From Candidatus Zixiibacteriota bacterium (GTDB lineage: Bacteria; RBG-13-66-14; B26-G2; WVWN01), in assembly GCA_011773985.1 (NCBI GenBank), contig WVWN01000057.1:1-55381 (forward strand): a stretch of 55,381 nucleotides of DNA, in the 5' to 3' direction. Shown in pieces: positions 1 to 9,151 of this stretch. The translations under genes and the position numbers were made by a program. A model generated the notes under the pieces. It was not told the DNA's origin and made no database searches. It saw only the letters and a list, made by a program, of their open reading frames with translations. The first letter of the stretch is position 1. Each line of letters starts with the position of its first letter.

Positions 1-168
1 GCCTTCGCCGCGCGCGAGGATTTCTCCGGGAGGCGCGTTTTAGTGCTGGATGACGTCATTACAACGGGGGCGACGGTGAGCGAGTGCGGCCGCGTTTTGC
101 GCGAGGCCGGCGCGGAAGCGGTCGTGTGCTTGGGTGCCGCGGGGACTGGTCTGCCCGCTCCGATTTAG
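1..168 (+). CDS. ComF-family phosphoribosyltransferase, 3' end only
   Basis: The window opens inside a reading frame of 55 codons that ends at a TAG. It carries the PRPP-binding signature of type I phosphoribosyltransferases (VLVLDDVITTGATVSEC, residues about 13-29 of the visible part), where the paired acidic residues and the TTGAT loop bind PRPP. The short distance from this loop to the C-terminus fits the ComF/amidophosphoribosyltransferase-like family, which is linked to DNA uptake in competent bacteria but often of unknown substrate. The N-terminal part, including any zinc finger that would confirm ComF, lies outside the window. The family call is sound; the specific role is an inference. 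Confidence 0.75.
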   Translation, partial: AFAAREDFSGRRVLVLDDVITTGATVSECGRVLREAGAEAVVCLGAAGTGLPAPI

Positions 169-248
169 CCGACGCGGTTCGCCTTCATTTAAAAATTATA
201 AAATAGGGAAATATGGCCGACGAGAAAGTCGAGGGGGACGGGCTTTAT

Positions 249-277
249 TTGACAGGCTCGGACTTTTATTATATTAT
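249..277 (+). promoter_or_regulatory. sigma-70-like promoter for the 354 gene
   Basis: A perfect -35 box TTGACA (249-254) is followed after 17 bases by TATTAT (272-277). Transcription would start near 284, about 70 bases before the GTG start of the secreted protein gene. Confidence 0.75.
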
Positions 278-353
278 AAAGGGTAGGAAGCCTTCCGGGT
301 GAAACGTAGGCGTTGCGGCGAGCAGCGTCTAATGCGGCGATGGAGGTGGCGTC

Positions 354-1169
354 GTGAAAAAGACCATATTGTCATTATTGATATGCGCGGCGACGATCGG
401 TTACGCCGAGGTGGGGTCGGTCATCAGTTTCTTCCGCGCCGGGACCTCGTCTATGTACAAAGGGTTCTTCGGTATGGCCCGGGACACGAACTTCGTGTAC
501 TTCGTCCATTACGACGTTATGTACAACGACGATTATATTAAAGTCTGCAGTCCCGAAGGCGGCCGCGTGCGGAACGTCCGGATAAATATCGGCGCTTCCC
601 CCTGGTCGGCTGACTCCGCTCACCTCGGCGAGGGTTACCTCGCGTTGTTCGGCCCGTCGGGAATTATGGTCGTCGACAAAACGACCGGTTCCACCGTTAC
701 CTCGTTCACGGCGTACGGTAAACGAGGGTGTTTATGGGACGGCGTTTATTATTACACGGCTGACCGGCAAGGCGGTACGTTCCATCTGTACACGTCGCAC
801 GGGAGTTCCGCCGGCTCGTGGCGGCCGAAAGGTTGGCCCGCCGCGTTGACCGACGTCGGCGGTTGCGGATTCAGCCGGTACGCGTGTAAGGCCGAGGGCC
901 GGTACCTCATCGCGAGCCCCTCGCGGAACGACCAGCCGTATTGCATCGCCGACATAGATACGGGGTCGTTAATCGCCACATGGAATATGTACCGTTCCAG
1001 TCTCGGCGGCGTCTGCGGCCTGGCTTACCCGCGCAGCTACGGCGACTCGTATTGGTTAATGTTGTACGTAGGCGCTAATACCTATTGGGTTTATCAGGTG
1101 GACATCGACGGTCGCCACGTCGGCGTCGTGCCGGCCTCCGTAGGTAAGATAAAGGCTTTGCATCGATAG
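354..1169 (+). CDS. secreted beta-propeller-like protein with C-terminal GKIKA tail (family A/B relative)
   Basis: A 271-residue protein with a clear signal peptide (residues 1-18, ending IGYA) and no internal membrane segment. The mature part has several copies of a short repeat, for example TTGSTVTSF and DTGSLIATW, spaced like blades of a beta-propeller and separated by aromatic/Gly-rich strands. The last 16 residues are VGVVPASVGKIKALHR, the tail shared by eight secreted proteins in this window. Translation starts at a GTG with a GGAGG site seven bases upstream; an ATG-started frame at 299 is a shadow. It stands alone, with its own promoter, and gapA follows. I recognise no catalytic motif. 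Function unknown; a surface or periplasmic binding role is a guess. Confidence 0.8.
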   Translation: MKKTILSLLICAATIGYAEVGSVISFFRAGTSSMYKGFFGMARDTNFVYFVHYDVMYNDDYIKVCSPEGGRVRNVRINIGASPWSADSAHLGEGYLALFGPSGIMVVDKTTGSTVTSFTAYGKRGCLWDGVYYYTADRQGGTFHLYTSHGSSAGSWRPKGWPAALTDVGGCGFSRYACKAEGRYLIASPSRNDQPYCIADIDTGSLIATWNMYRSSLGGVCGLAYPRSYGDSYWLMLYVGANTYWVYQVDIDGRHVGVVPASVGKIKALHR

Positions 1170-1225
1170 GCGAGCACCCGCGCGACCGTTTTGCCAAAGA
1201 GGCGGGCGGCCACGGTCAGACCTAA

Positions 1226-2308
<1,083 letters not shown>

Positions 2309-2315
2309 TTGGTAC

Positions 2316-3491
2316 ATGGCCGTGAAGACGATAGACGACGTCGACGTCGCCGGCAAACGCGTGCTCGTACGCGCCGACCTGAACGTGCCTTTGAAAGACG
2401 GGGAAGTAGCCGACGACACGCGCGTCGTCGCGACGTTGCCGACCGTTCGGAAATTGCTCGGGCGCGGCGCGCGCGTCATACTGTGTTCGCATCTCGGCCG
2501 CCCTAAAGGGGAAGTCAAGGCCGAGCTGAGCCTTAGGCCGGTCGCTACGGTTTTGAGCGAAAAGCTCGGCCGCGACGTGGCTTTCGTCGAGACGTGCGTT
2601 GGGCCTGAGGCGGAGGCGGCGGCGAACCGTCTCGCCGACGGCGACGTCCTGCTACTGGAAAACACGCGCTTTTGGCCGGGCGAGGAGGCCAACGACGCGA
2701 CGTTCGCCCGCGGCCTGGCGGCGCTCGCCGACGTCTTCGTGAACGACGCGTTCGGGACCGCGCACCGCAAACACGCGTCTAACTACGGCGTGGCCGAACT
2801 CGTCAAACCCGCCGTCGCCGGGTACCTGTTGGCCAAAGAGGTCCAATATTTCGATAGGCTGATGGAGAGGCCGCCGCGGCCGCTCTTGTTCGTGCTGGGC
2901 GGCGCGAAGCTTAGCACCAAGCTCGCCGTCGTCACGAATATGCTCGAGAAGGTGGACCACTTCCTTATCGGCGGCGGCATGGCGTATACTTTCCTGAAGG
3001 CCCAGGGCCGTAACGTCGGCGCGTCGCTTGTGGAGGACGACTTCCTGGCTGACGCTAAGAAGATACTGGCGGAAGGTGGCGAGAGTATAGAGCTGCCGGG
3101 CGACCACGTCATCGCGAGGGCGCTCGACGACCCGGCGTCCGCCCGGGCCGTGGACTGCGCCTCCATCCCGAAAGGGTACGTCGGCGTCGACATAGGGTCC
3201 GAGACGATTCAAAGGTTTACGGCGGCCACCGTAGGCGCGGGGGCCATATTCTGGAACGGCCCGATGGGTGTCTTCGAGGTCCCGGCCTTCGCCGACGGGA
3301 CCGAGGCGGTCGCCCGGGCGATCGCGGAATCCGGCGCGGTGACGGTCGCGGGGGGCGGCGAGACGGTCCAGGCGGCGCGCCAGTTCGGCGTCGCGGGCCG
3401 CCTGAGCCACGTCTCTACGGGCGGCGGCGCCTCGTTGAAATATCTGGAGGGAAAGCCGCTCGCGGCTATCGACGTCTTGGACCGGAAATAA
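2316..3491 (+). CDS. pgk: phosphoglycerate kinase
   Basis: Cytosolic enzyme moving the acyl phosphate of 1,3-bisphosphoglycerate to ADP. The 391 residues match the family. Motifs include the N-terminal substrate site VRADLNVPL (residues 18-26), SHLGRPKG (58-65), the hinge/nucleotide region [10 protein letters not shown] and the C-terminal GGGETVQAA loop. It begins 7 bases after gapA without a strong ribosome site of its own, consistent with translational coupling. A perfect GC-rich palindrome with a T-run follows the stop. Confidence 0.97.
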   Translation: MAVKTIDDVDVAGKRVLVRADLNVPLKDGEVADDTRVVATLPTVRKLLGRGARVILCSHLGRPKGEVKAELSLRPVATVLSEKLGRDVAFVETCVGPEAEAAANRLADGDVLLLENTRFWPGEEANDATFARGLAALADVFVNDAFGTAHRKHASNYGVAELVKPAVAGYLLAKEVQYFDRLMERPPRPLLFVLGGAKLSTKLAVVTNMLEKVDHFLIGGGMAYTFLKAQGRNVGASLVEDDFLADAKKILAEGGESIELPGDHVIARALDDPASARAVDCASIPKGYVGVDIGSETIQRFTAATVGAGAIFWNGPMGVFEVPAFADGTEAVARAIAESGAVTVAGGGETVQAARQFGVAGRLSHVSTGGGASLKYLEGKPLAAIDVLDRK

Positions 3492-3512
3492 AAGCGCCCA
3501 CGGTAAAAAGCG

Positions 3513-3539
3513 ACGCCGGCCCGCGGGCCGGCGTTTTTT
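3513..3539. terminator. intrinsic terminator after pgk, probably bidirectional
   Basis: The 20-base palindrome at 3514-3533 (CGCCGGCCCG and its complement) is followed by six T on the plus strand. On the minus strand the same hairpin is followed closely by CGCTTTTT. It sits between the convergent ends of pgk and the 3538 gene. Confidence 0.85.
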
Positions 3540-4506
3540 ATTTAAATATGGCCTTAATACGGCCGAGGGAGGTAGGAGTTACGCCGGGGCCCGAACGGTA
3601 ACGTAAGAAGTAACCGGCGATGCAACAGGCCCAAGCGTCGTCGCGGCTTATGGTTACGACGTCGTTTATAGAGTAATCGTTGCTTACGGGGCAAGCAACG
3701 CGGTACCAACGCGAGCCGTCCCAACGGTATAAAATGTTACCGCAGAAATTTTCATCTATCGCGGCCGCCCAGCCAAAGGCGTTGTCGGCCATGCTGATAG
3801 CTCTTACTTGGATGAGTTCCGGGAAATCGTAGAACGTCCACGAGCTGCCGCGGTAATGGCCTATCTTCGCTATCATCCAACCTAATAAACCGCCCCCGGC
3901 CCATACGTTGTCGGCGGCTACGATAGAGACGCTGAGGAAACCTTCGCCGTCGGGTACGGATACGCGGTGCCAAGTGCCGGATACGTAGCGGTGGTGGTTG
4001 TAAAATTCGCCTACTAGGAAGCCGTAGTTCCGGTCGAAAAATTTGACGTCGTAGAAGTGACCCACGGGGTGGGAGGGCCCTTCCGCGCGCCAGCTCGAGC
4101 CGTCCCAACGGTATACCTTTTTCGAAGAACAAGCCCAACCTTCGTCGCGGCCAGTTAAATCTATGCTCCATACGTGGTCGTAGATTTCTTGTTTAAGTTC
4201 CCAACTTGAGCCGTCGTAGTAGTATAGCATCGAGAAGTCTTCCCGATTAAATAGGTGGACCGTAACCCAAGCGCATTGTTCGTCGTATGCGCTTACGGCG
4301 GCGACTATATGGTCGCCCGGAAATCGTTTGTGTATCGTCCAGTTACCGGCGTCATAACGGAGAATTGCGCCCCAGGCGGCGGCCCACCCGGCGTCTGCTT
4401 TTGTGAAGTCGAGGTCGAAGATATCGTTGTTTATCGGTGCTTTGACGGCTTCCCACGCGGCGGACGCGGCAACGGGCAAGAGTATTAGGCTGGTTAAGGC
4501 TTTCAT
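3538..4506 (-). CDS. secreted propeller-like protein with WDGSSW repeats and GRIKA tail
   Basis: A 322-residue protein with a signal peptide (about residues 1-16, ending AASA). The body repeats a motif of the form (R/Y)(Y/W)DGSSW about five times (for example LRYDAGNW, YYYDGSSW, YRWDGSSW, YRWDGSRW), each preceded by GWA or similar. This resembles BNR/Ycf48-type propeller blades, but I see no canonical Asp-box series. It ends VTPTSLGRIKAIFK, the tail shared with seven other secreted proteins here, although its repeats differ from most of them. I recognise no catalytic residues. The gene is convergent with pgk. Confidence 0.8.
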   Translation of the reverse strand: MKALTSLILLPVAASAAWEAVKAPINNDIFDLDFTKADAGWAAAWGAILRYDAGNWTIHKRFPGDHIVAAVSAYDEQCAWVTVHLFNREDFSMLYYYDGSSWELKQEIYDHVWSIDLTGRDEGWACSSKKVYRWDGSSWRAEGPSHPVGHFYDVKFFDRNYGFLVGEFYNHHRYVSGTWHRVSVPDGEGFLSVSIVAADNVWAGGGLLGWMIAKIGHYRGSSWTFYDFPELIQVRAISMADNAFGWAAAIDENFCGNILYRWDGSRWYRVACPVSNDYSINDVVTISRDDAWACCIAGYFLRYRSGPGVTPTSLGRIKAIFK

Positions 4507-4533
4507 TATTTAACCAACGAAAGTCGTATTAGG

Positions 4534-4563
4534 GCGGCCGCCCGAAAAAAGGCGGCCGCGTTT
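4534..4563. other. GC-rich inverted repeat between two minus-strand genes
   Basis: GCGGCCGCC (4534-4542) and GGCGGCCGC (4551-4559) form a perfect 9-base stem with an A-rich loop. On the plus strand GTTTT follows. It separates the 4661 gene from the 3538 gene and may act as a terminator or as a leader hairpin of the latter. No convincing promoter for the 3538 gene is visible here. Confidence 0.5.
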
Positions 4564-4578
4564 TGTAACCGAGCGGCG

Positions 4579-4650
4579 CTAAGGTTCTATTTCCTTTGTG
4601 AAGTCTATCGTGACTACGGTCGGGTTGTTGGGGTCTTTGCTAAAACCTCC
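4579..4650 (-). pseudogene. possible remnant of a protein C-terminus
   Basis: Downstream of the 4661 gene, in a different frame, the minus strand encodes FSKDPNNPTVVTIDFTKEIEP followed by TAG at 4579-4581. The composition (alternating hydrophobic, acidic end) looks like a real beta-rich C-terminus, yet no start or upstream domain belongs to it. It may be the stub of a displaced gene, or chance. Confidence 0.25.
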
Positions 4651-4660
4651 ACGCCTTCCC

Positions 4661-5686
4661 CTATTTGAAAATGGCCTTGATTTTACCGAGCGAGGCCGGC
4701 TCGACGGCCACCGCGCCGGGGTAAACGGCTACGGAGCCGAGGAAGCCGGACCCTACCCTTTTCTCGCGGACTATCTTAACGCCGTTGGGCCCGAGGCGCA
4801 TAAAGTTAGGCGGGCCGCCCGGGCCGAAGCCACAGCCGACGACGTAAAGCGAACGGTCACGTTCGCACACGCCTATGGTCCACGGCTGGAAAGGTAGGTC
4901 CGAGACCTGGAAAAGTAGCGAACCGGCGGCCGTTATTTTCGTAACCCGGGATTTGAACGTTTCGCCTCCCCAAATCGCGCGGTCGCTCGGGTCCAGCGCG
5001 AGGCCGTAGCCGTCGGCCATCGCCCGGGGCGGCTTTGGGAAGCGCCACTTCTCATTACCGTACGGGTCAAACTTTACGATAAAAGGCGGCAAAACGTGGT
5101 ACATAATGGATTGCCCGTTCGCCGGGTCCGTAACGCCCGCCTGGCAATTGTATTCTCTCTCGCTCCCCTCCTTTCGCTTGCGGAATATTATGGAACCGTT
5201 GGCGTTAATTTTAATTATCTCTTTCTTCTCCAGGTCGCACGTCCAACAGGAGCCGTCTTGCGGGTCCACCGCTACGAAACGGGGCGATTCTATACCTGCG
5301 ATGCGGAAGAGGATTTGGCCGCTCGCGCGTACCTTTACGATCTCGTTCCTGCGGAACGTCGCGACCCAAACGCTGCCGTCCCGCCGGTCTACGGCGATCT
5401 TGGAGGGGTAGCCTACGGAAACCCTCTTTAGGACGGACCCGTTTTTGGAGAGTTTAGTAAGGCGGCCGTCGCCGACGTCGCCCACCCAGACGTCGTTGTT
5501 GCGCGGGTCTATCGCGACACAAGCCGGCGCAACGAAGCCGCCGACGCGTTGCTTTTCCGTCCCGTTGGGGGCCAACCTGATTGCGTTTCCCCCTTCGGAA
5601 TCCGCTATCCAACAGCCGCTCTCGGTGGCTTCGGTTTTCGTAAAGGCGATTACGATAAAACAACAGGCTAAGATTACTTTAAGCAC
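4661..5686 (-). CDS. secreted NHL/SMP-30-like beta-propeller protein with GKIKA tail
   Basis: A 341-residue protein with a signal peptide (residues about 1-20). The mature part has five or six NHL-like blades with the recurring pattern hAhDPxxxxxWVxDxxxxxIxKhxxxG, for example VAIDPRNNDVWVGD and VAVDPQDGSCWTCD. NHL propellers usually bind ligands or proteins, and some are lactonases; I see no full set of metal ligands. The last residues are VAVEPASLGKIKAIFK, the shared tail. The start is a GTG (5684-5686) with a weak ribosome site. A textbook promoter lies about 70 bases upstream, with an A/T-rich leader. Confidence 0.85.
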   Translation of the reverse strand: MLKVILACCFIVIAFTKTEATESGCWIADSEGGNAIRLAPNGTEKQRVGGFVAPACVAIDPRNNDVWVGDVGDGRLTKLSKNGSVLKRVSVGYPSKIAVDRRDGSVWVATFRRNEIVKVRASGQILFRIAGIESPRFVAVDPQDGSCWTCDLEKKEIIKINANGSIIFRKRKEGSEREYNCQAGVTDPANGQSIMYHVLPPFIVKFDPYGNEKWRFPKPPRAMADGYGLALDPSDRAIWGGETFKSRVTKITAAGSLLFQVSDLPFQPWTIGVCERDRSLYVVGCGFGPGGPPNFMRLGPNGVKIVREKRVGSGFLGSVAVYPGAVAVEPASLGKIKAIFK

Positions 5687-5764
5687 GAACCGTCTATAAG
5701 TTTTAATTTTTTAATTTAAAAACGGTCAAATCATTTTTCCGCGTTTAAATTTATCTCTAATAAT

Positions 5765-5793
5765 ATTGTAGACTATTGAATTATTTTTGTCAA
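5765..5793 (-). promoter_or_regulatory. promoter of the NHL-propeller gene
   Basis: Read on the minus strand: TTGACA (5793-5788), 17 bases, TACAAT (5770-5765). This is one of the best matches to the sigma-70 consensus in the window. Confidence 0.85.
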
Positions 5794-5853
5794 GGAAAAA
5801 AGGGCCGGCCCTAAAAATGAGAGCGACCCCGCCCCTGTTATTCTGCGAAACCC

Positions 5854-5882
5854 TTGTTTCCGTGAGGATTTTGTGTTATAAT
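5854..5882 (+). promoter_or_regulatory. promoter of the tetR-tolC pair
   Basis: TTGTTT (5854-5859), 17 bases, TATAAT (5877-5882). It is divergent from the promoter of the NHL gene. TetR-type repressors usually bind such an interval, but I could not pick out a convincing palindromic operator. Confidence 0.75.
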
Positions 5883-5921
5883 AAGTACAATTCGTGACTA
5901 ACGAGTCTAATCTTCGACTTT

Positions 5922-6590
5922 ATGGTCAATAAAGAAACAGGAGCCGCTGAGGGCTCGAAATTGAGCCGCCGCGAGCGCGAACGGCTTCTACGGCGGCAAG
6001 AGATTTTGAGGGCGGCGCGGAAGGTCTTCGGCGCCCGGGGGTACGAGCGGGCGACGCTTGACGAGGTGGCGCGCGAGGCCGAGTTCGCGAAGGGCACGTT
6101 ATACAGTTATTTCGCGTCGAAGGCCGACCTCTTCGCGGAGCTCGTGGAGCACGAATTCGACGAGGTCCTGGCCTGTGCGAAGGCGGCGCTTGCGCGAGAG
6201 GAGGACGCCGCCGCCGCGGCCCGGGCGCTGATCCGCGTATTCCTCGACTTTTTCGGATCGCGGGCCGATTTTTATCGGGCCGCGATGGCTTACCGCGAGA
6301 CCGGGAAGCCTAAAGAGGTAGAGAGACTACACGGCGTCGTCATGAAGCGCCTGGGGGAACTCGGCGACCTCTGGGGAGCGCGTTTTGCGGCGGGCGCCCG
6401 CGACGGTTTTTTCAAGGAGTACGACGCGAGATTTCTGGGCTTTTTACTTTTAGGCATAGTCCACTACTACTCGGTTTACATGTTTCGTTACGGCCGCGCC
6501 GAAAACCTTACCGATGGGGCCGAGATGCTTTGTGACATCTACCTGGAAGGTGTCCGGCGGCTCGGGCCGGACGCCCCGGAGGAGCGATGA
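5922..6590 (+). CDS. TetR/AcrR-family transcriptional regulator
   Basis: A 222-residue one-component regulator. The N-terminal helix-turn-helix (residues about 45-64, TLDEVAREAEFAKGTLYSYF) is a clear TetR signature, preceded by a basic segment. The C-terminal all-helical part is the usual ligand-binding and dimer region. It overlaps the start of the TolC-like gene by four bases, so it very likely autoregulates and controls that efflux gene in response to an unknown ligand. The ribosome site is weak. Confidence 0.92.
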   Translation: MVNKETGAAEGSKLSRRERERLLRRQEILRAARKVFGARGYERATLDEVAREAEFAKGTLYSYFASKADLFAELVEHEFDEVLACAKAALAREEDAAAAARALIRVFLDFFGSRADFYRAAMAYRETGKPKEVERLHGVVMKRLGELGDLWGARFAAGARDGFFKEYDARFLGFLLLGIVHYYSVYMFRYGRAENLTDGAEMLCDIYLEGVRRLGPDAPEER

Positions 6591-7933
6591 AGTTTTTCAA
6601 ATTTCTATTGATAATAATGACATGCGGGGGTTCGGCCGCCTGGGCGCAAGAGGGGCCGTTGAAACTTTCGCTAGCCGACGCGGTGGCGCGGGCGCTCGAG
6701 GTAGACGAAACGTACCTTAGCGCGAAAGAGGACTTAACGGCGGCGAAGGCCAGCATCACGGAAGCCAAGTCGGCGCTTTACCCCAAGGTCACGTTCGACG
6801 CGTCGGCGACGCGGATGATCGGCTTGCCGACGGTAATAGTCAAGGCTAACTCGCTGGGGCCGGGGTTCCCGCCGGAAGACGTCGAGTTCTCGGCGGCGAA
6901 CGAGGAGAACCTGTCGGTGGGTTTAACGGCCGTCCAACCGCTATACCAAGGCGGCCGCGCCTGGACCGCGTACGGCGCCGCGAAATCCTATCACTCGCTG
7001 GCCAACGAAAATTTGCGGAAGGCTCGCGACGATATCGTATACGCGGCCGCGGGAGCGTATTACGACGCGGTGCTGGCGGACGAGGCGGTGGGCGTCGCCA
7101 ATACGGGCGTGGCCGTTGCCTCGAGCCACGTCCAGGCGACCGAGGACCGGTACGACGCGGGCCTCGTTTCGGAATACGACGTTTTGCGGGCCAAGGTCGA
7201 ACTGGTCAACCTGGAGACGGCGCGGCGGCAGGCCGAAGACGGCAGGGCGGCGGCGCTGCGTTATCTTTTAACCCTTTTGAATATGCCGCCCGATTCGGAA
7301 GTAGCGCTGACGGACCGTTTGGCGTACGAGCCGGAGGTTTACGACCTGGACGAATCGCTCGTCGCGGCGGAAGACAAACGCCCCGAACTGGCCCAACTCG
7401 AGCTGGCGCGGCAACTCGCGGAAGATAACGTCAAGATAACTCGCGCCACCGACAACCCCTCGCTATTTTTCACGGCCTCGTATAGCGACTACGCCAATAA
7501 GTTTTCGCTCGATTTCGCGGACCAGTGGCGGCAACAAGGTATGTTGAACCTCGCGTTAACCTGGCCCATCTTCGACGGCTTCGCGACGCGCAGTAGCGTC
7601 GGCAAGGCGCGCGCCGAGTTGTATAAAACCGAATTGGGGAAAGCCCGTTTGGCGGAAGGTATCGACGCGGAGGTCCGGGGAGCTTACGACGCCGTAAAAA
7701 CGGCGGAGGCGACGGTGCGCTCCCAGAGAGAAAACGTGACGTTCGCCGAGCGAGGCTACGAGATCGCGAAGGCGCGCTACGACGCGGGCTTGATGTCCAA
7801 CCTCGAGGTATTGGACGCGCAGGCGGCGCTCACGCAGGCCCGCCTGGGGTATTATCGGTCGTTGCGCGGCTACGCGCTGGCGAAGCTCAATATGCGGCGC
7901 GCGCGCGGCGAGCTGGAAGAGCTCAAGTTTTAG
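6587..7933 (+). CDS. TolC-family outer membrane efflux protein
   Basis: A 448-residue outer membrane factor with a signal peptide (residues 1-20, ending AWA). The two homologous halves of the OEP domain are visible, each with long helical heptads and the repeated RYDAGLVS/LM phrase (RYDAGLVSEYDVL and RYDAGLMSNLEVL) typical of TolC. It should trimerise into a barrel plus periplasmic tunnel that works with an inner-membrane pump and a membrane fusion protein. Neither partner is encoded next to it, so they must be elsewhere. The start codon overlaps the tetR stop (ATGA). Confidence 0.93.
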   Translation: MKFFKFLLIIMTCGGSAAWAQEGPLKLSLADAVARALEVDETYLSAKEDLTAAKASITEAKSALYPKVTFDASATRMIGLPTVIVKANSLGPGFPPEDVEFSAANEENLSVGLTAVQPLYQGGRAWTAYGAAKSYHSLANENLRKARDDIVYAAAGAYYDAVLADEAVGVANTGVAVASSHVQATEDRYDAGLVSEYDVLRAKVELVNLETARRQAEDGRAAALRYLLTLLNMPPDSEVALTDRLAYEPEVYDLDESLVAAEDKRPELAQLELARQLAEDNVKITRATDNPSLFFTASYSDYANKFSLDFADQWRQQGMLNLALTWPIFDGFATRSSVGKARAELYKTELGKARLAEGIDAEVRGAYDAVKTAEATVRSQRENVTFAERGYEIAKARYDAGLMSNLEVLDAQAALTQARLGYYRSLRGYALAKLNMRRARGELEELKF

Positions 7934-7955
7934 GCGGCGAGAGCTATAATAATTT

Positions 7956-7983
7956 AAGGACGGCGCGGCGGCCGTCCTTTTTT
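7956..7983 (+). terminator. intrinsic terminator after the TolC-like gene
   Basis: Stem AAGGACGGC / GCCGTCCTT with a short GC loop, followed by a T-run. Confidence 0.85.
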
Positions 7984-8003
7984 AAGCGATTTCGTTGCCG
8001 TTT

Positions 8004-8468
8004 TTAATCGGCCGGTTTCGCTTTACCTTTGGCGGCCTTCCCGCCTCCGCCTTTCGGTCCCGTTTTCCGGCGAGCGGGCCTGGCTTTGGGAGCGGGGCGC
8101 GGTTTTTTAGCGGCCTCGGCTTCAGCTTTGGCCTTTTTAGGCTCGGCTTTGGCCTTGGCCTTTTTTGTTTCGGCCTTCGCTTCCGCGGCTTTCTTCTTCT
8201 TTGCGCGTACTTTCTTGTCCTTACGCAGTTTTTCGCCGCGCGCGATGGCCTCGGCGGTCGACGCGTCTTCGGCCAGGCCGTAGCGTTTGCGGAAGCGGTC
8301 CACGCGGCCCGCGGTATCCACGAGCTTTTGCTTACCGGTATAAAACGGATGGCAATTCGAACAAATTTCGACGTTAATGCCGGGCTTTGTCGTGCGTATT
8401 TCGACCTCGTTGCCGCAAGCGCAACGGATGATCGCGAGCTCGTATTTCGGATGAATGCCTTTCTTCAT
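8004..8468 (-). CDS. rpmE: ribosomal protein L31 with a long basic C-terminal extension
   Basis: The first about 66 residues are a zinc-binding (C+) type L31: [10 protein letters not shown] start, Cys16-x-Cys18 and Cys36-x-x-Cys39, and the [16 protein letters not shown] segment. L31 bridges the 50S and 30S subunits. Normal L31 has about 65-75 residues; here a tail of about 85 residues (67-154), made almost only of Lys, Ala, Glu, Pro and Gly (repeats such as [11 protein letters not shown]), is fused in frame. It resembles histone-H1-like or low-complexity RNA-binding tails and is probably disordered. The tail is continuous in sequence with no sign of a frameshift. The gene is monocistronic. 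Confidence 0.93.
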   Translation of the reverse strand: MKKGIHPKYELAIIRCACGNEVEIRTTKPGINVEICSNCHPFYTGKQKLVDTAGRVDRFRKRYGLAEDASTAEAIARGEKLRKDKKVRAKKKKAAEAKAETKKAKAKAEPKKAKAEAEAAKKPRPAPKARPARRKTGPKGGGGKAAKGKAKPAD

Positions 8469-8505
8469 TTTTTAATTTTTCCTGTTCGGAAAAAGCTTGG
8501 TAGTA

Positions 8506-8534
8506 ATTTTAACATATTTTATTTTTTTACGCAA
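8506..8534 (-). promoter_or_regulatory. promoter of rpmE
   Basis: On the minus strand TTGCGT (8534-8529), 17 bases of A/T-rich sequence, TAAAAT (8511-8506). Confidence 0.7.
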
Positions 8535-8589
8535 ACACGATTTGTGTGGGGCGCCGCCCCCCTTTTTCCTCTTCCGTAATTTTGATGCT

Positions 8590-8618
8590 TTGCTTTTACG
8601 AGAAATATATGTTATAAA
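8590..8618 (+). promoter_or_regulatory. promoter of rnpB
   Basis: TTGCTT (8590-8595), 17 bases, TATAAA (8613-8618). The predicted start is near 8625, a few bases before the P1 helix of RNase P RNA. Confidence 0.75.
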
Positions 8619-8628
8619 TAGTACGAGG

Positions 8629-9018
8629 AAGGTGCCCGGGCGGCCGCGGCCTTGCGCTCAGCGCGGGCCGAGGAAATTCCGGGCTTCACCGGGCGGGGTG
8701 CCGGGTAACACCCGGGCGCCGCGAGGCGACGGCTTAGTGCCACAGAAAACACACCGCCGATGGCCCGCCTTCGGGCGCGGCACAGGCAAGGGTGAAAAGG
8801 TGAGGTAAGAGCTCACCGCGGCGTCGGCAACGGCGCCGGCACGGCAAACCCCACCCGAAGCAAGGCCGAATAGGTGGCGGGACCGGCCCGGGTCAAGCGT
8901 CCGCAAGGGCGCGCCGCCGCGGGTAGGCCGCTCGAGCCGGGCGGCGACGTCCGGCCCAGATGAATGGCCGCCGCCCCGTCGTAGGGCGGGATACAGAACC
9001 CGGATTATAGGGCACCTT
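8629..9018 (+). ncRNA. rnpB: RNase P RNA, bacterial type A
   Basis: Catalytic RNA that trims the 5' leader of pre-tRNAs. The ends pair as helix P1 (AAGGTGCCC at 8629-8637 with GGGCACCTT at 9010-9018). The conserved core is present: GAGGAAATTCCGGGC near the 5' side, the CACAGAAA..ACCGCC segment, AAGGGTGAAAAGGTGAGGTAAGAGCTCACC, the GGCAAACCCCACCCGAAGCAA core, and ACAGAACCCGGATTATAG at the 3' side. Its length of about 390 nt is normal. Two small open frames inside it (8497-8808 plus, 8658-8906 minus) are spurious. Confidence 0.95.
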
Positions 9019-9069
9019 CTAACCTTAAATAATTTTTACGTTGTGCCTCCGCCCGAAGCAAAAAAAACC

Positions 9070-9103
9070 TTGACAAACGGGGGCCGTTATATTAGCGTAT
9101 ATT
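9070..9103 (+). promoter_or_regulatory. candidate promoter of the 9152 gene
   Basis: TTGACA (9070-9075) lies upstream of two possible -10 boxes, TATATT at 9088-9093 and TATATT at 9098-9103; neither has ideal spacing. The second sits in GTATATTAGCTAG, a string almost repeated upstream of the 28291 gene. Confidence 0.5.
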
Positions 9104-9151
9104 AGCTAGTTTCTTTTCGTAGTTGCATAGGAGATTTAAAAGGAGGTTAAA

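Noticed and set aside
5922-6590. Operator palindrome for the TetR regulator
   Set aside because: No clear inverted repeat could be found by eye in 5880-5922 or between the divergent promoters.
8497-8906. Two small open frames (8497-8808 plus, 8658-8906 minus)
   Set aside because: They lie over the RNase P RNA gene, whose conserved core and P1 pairing are clear.
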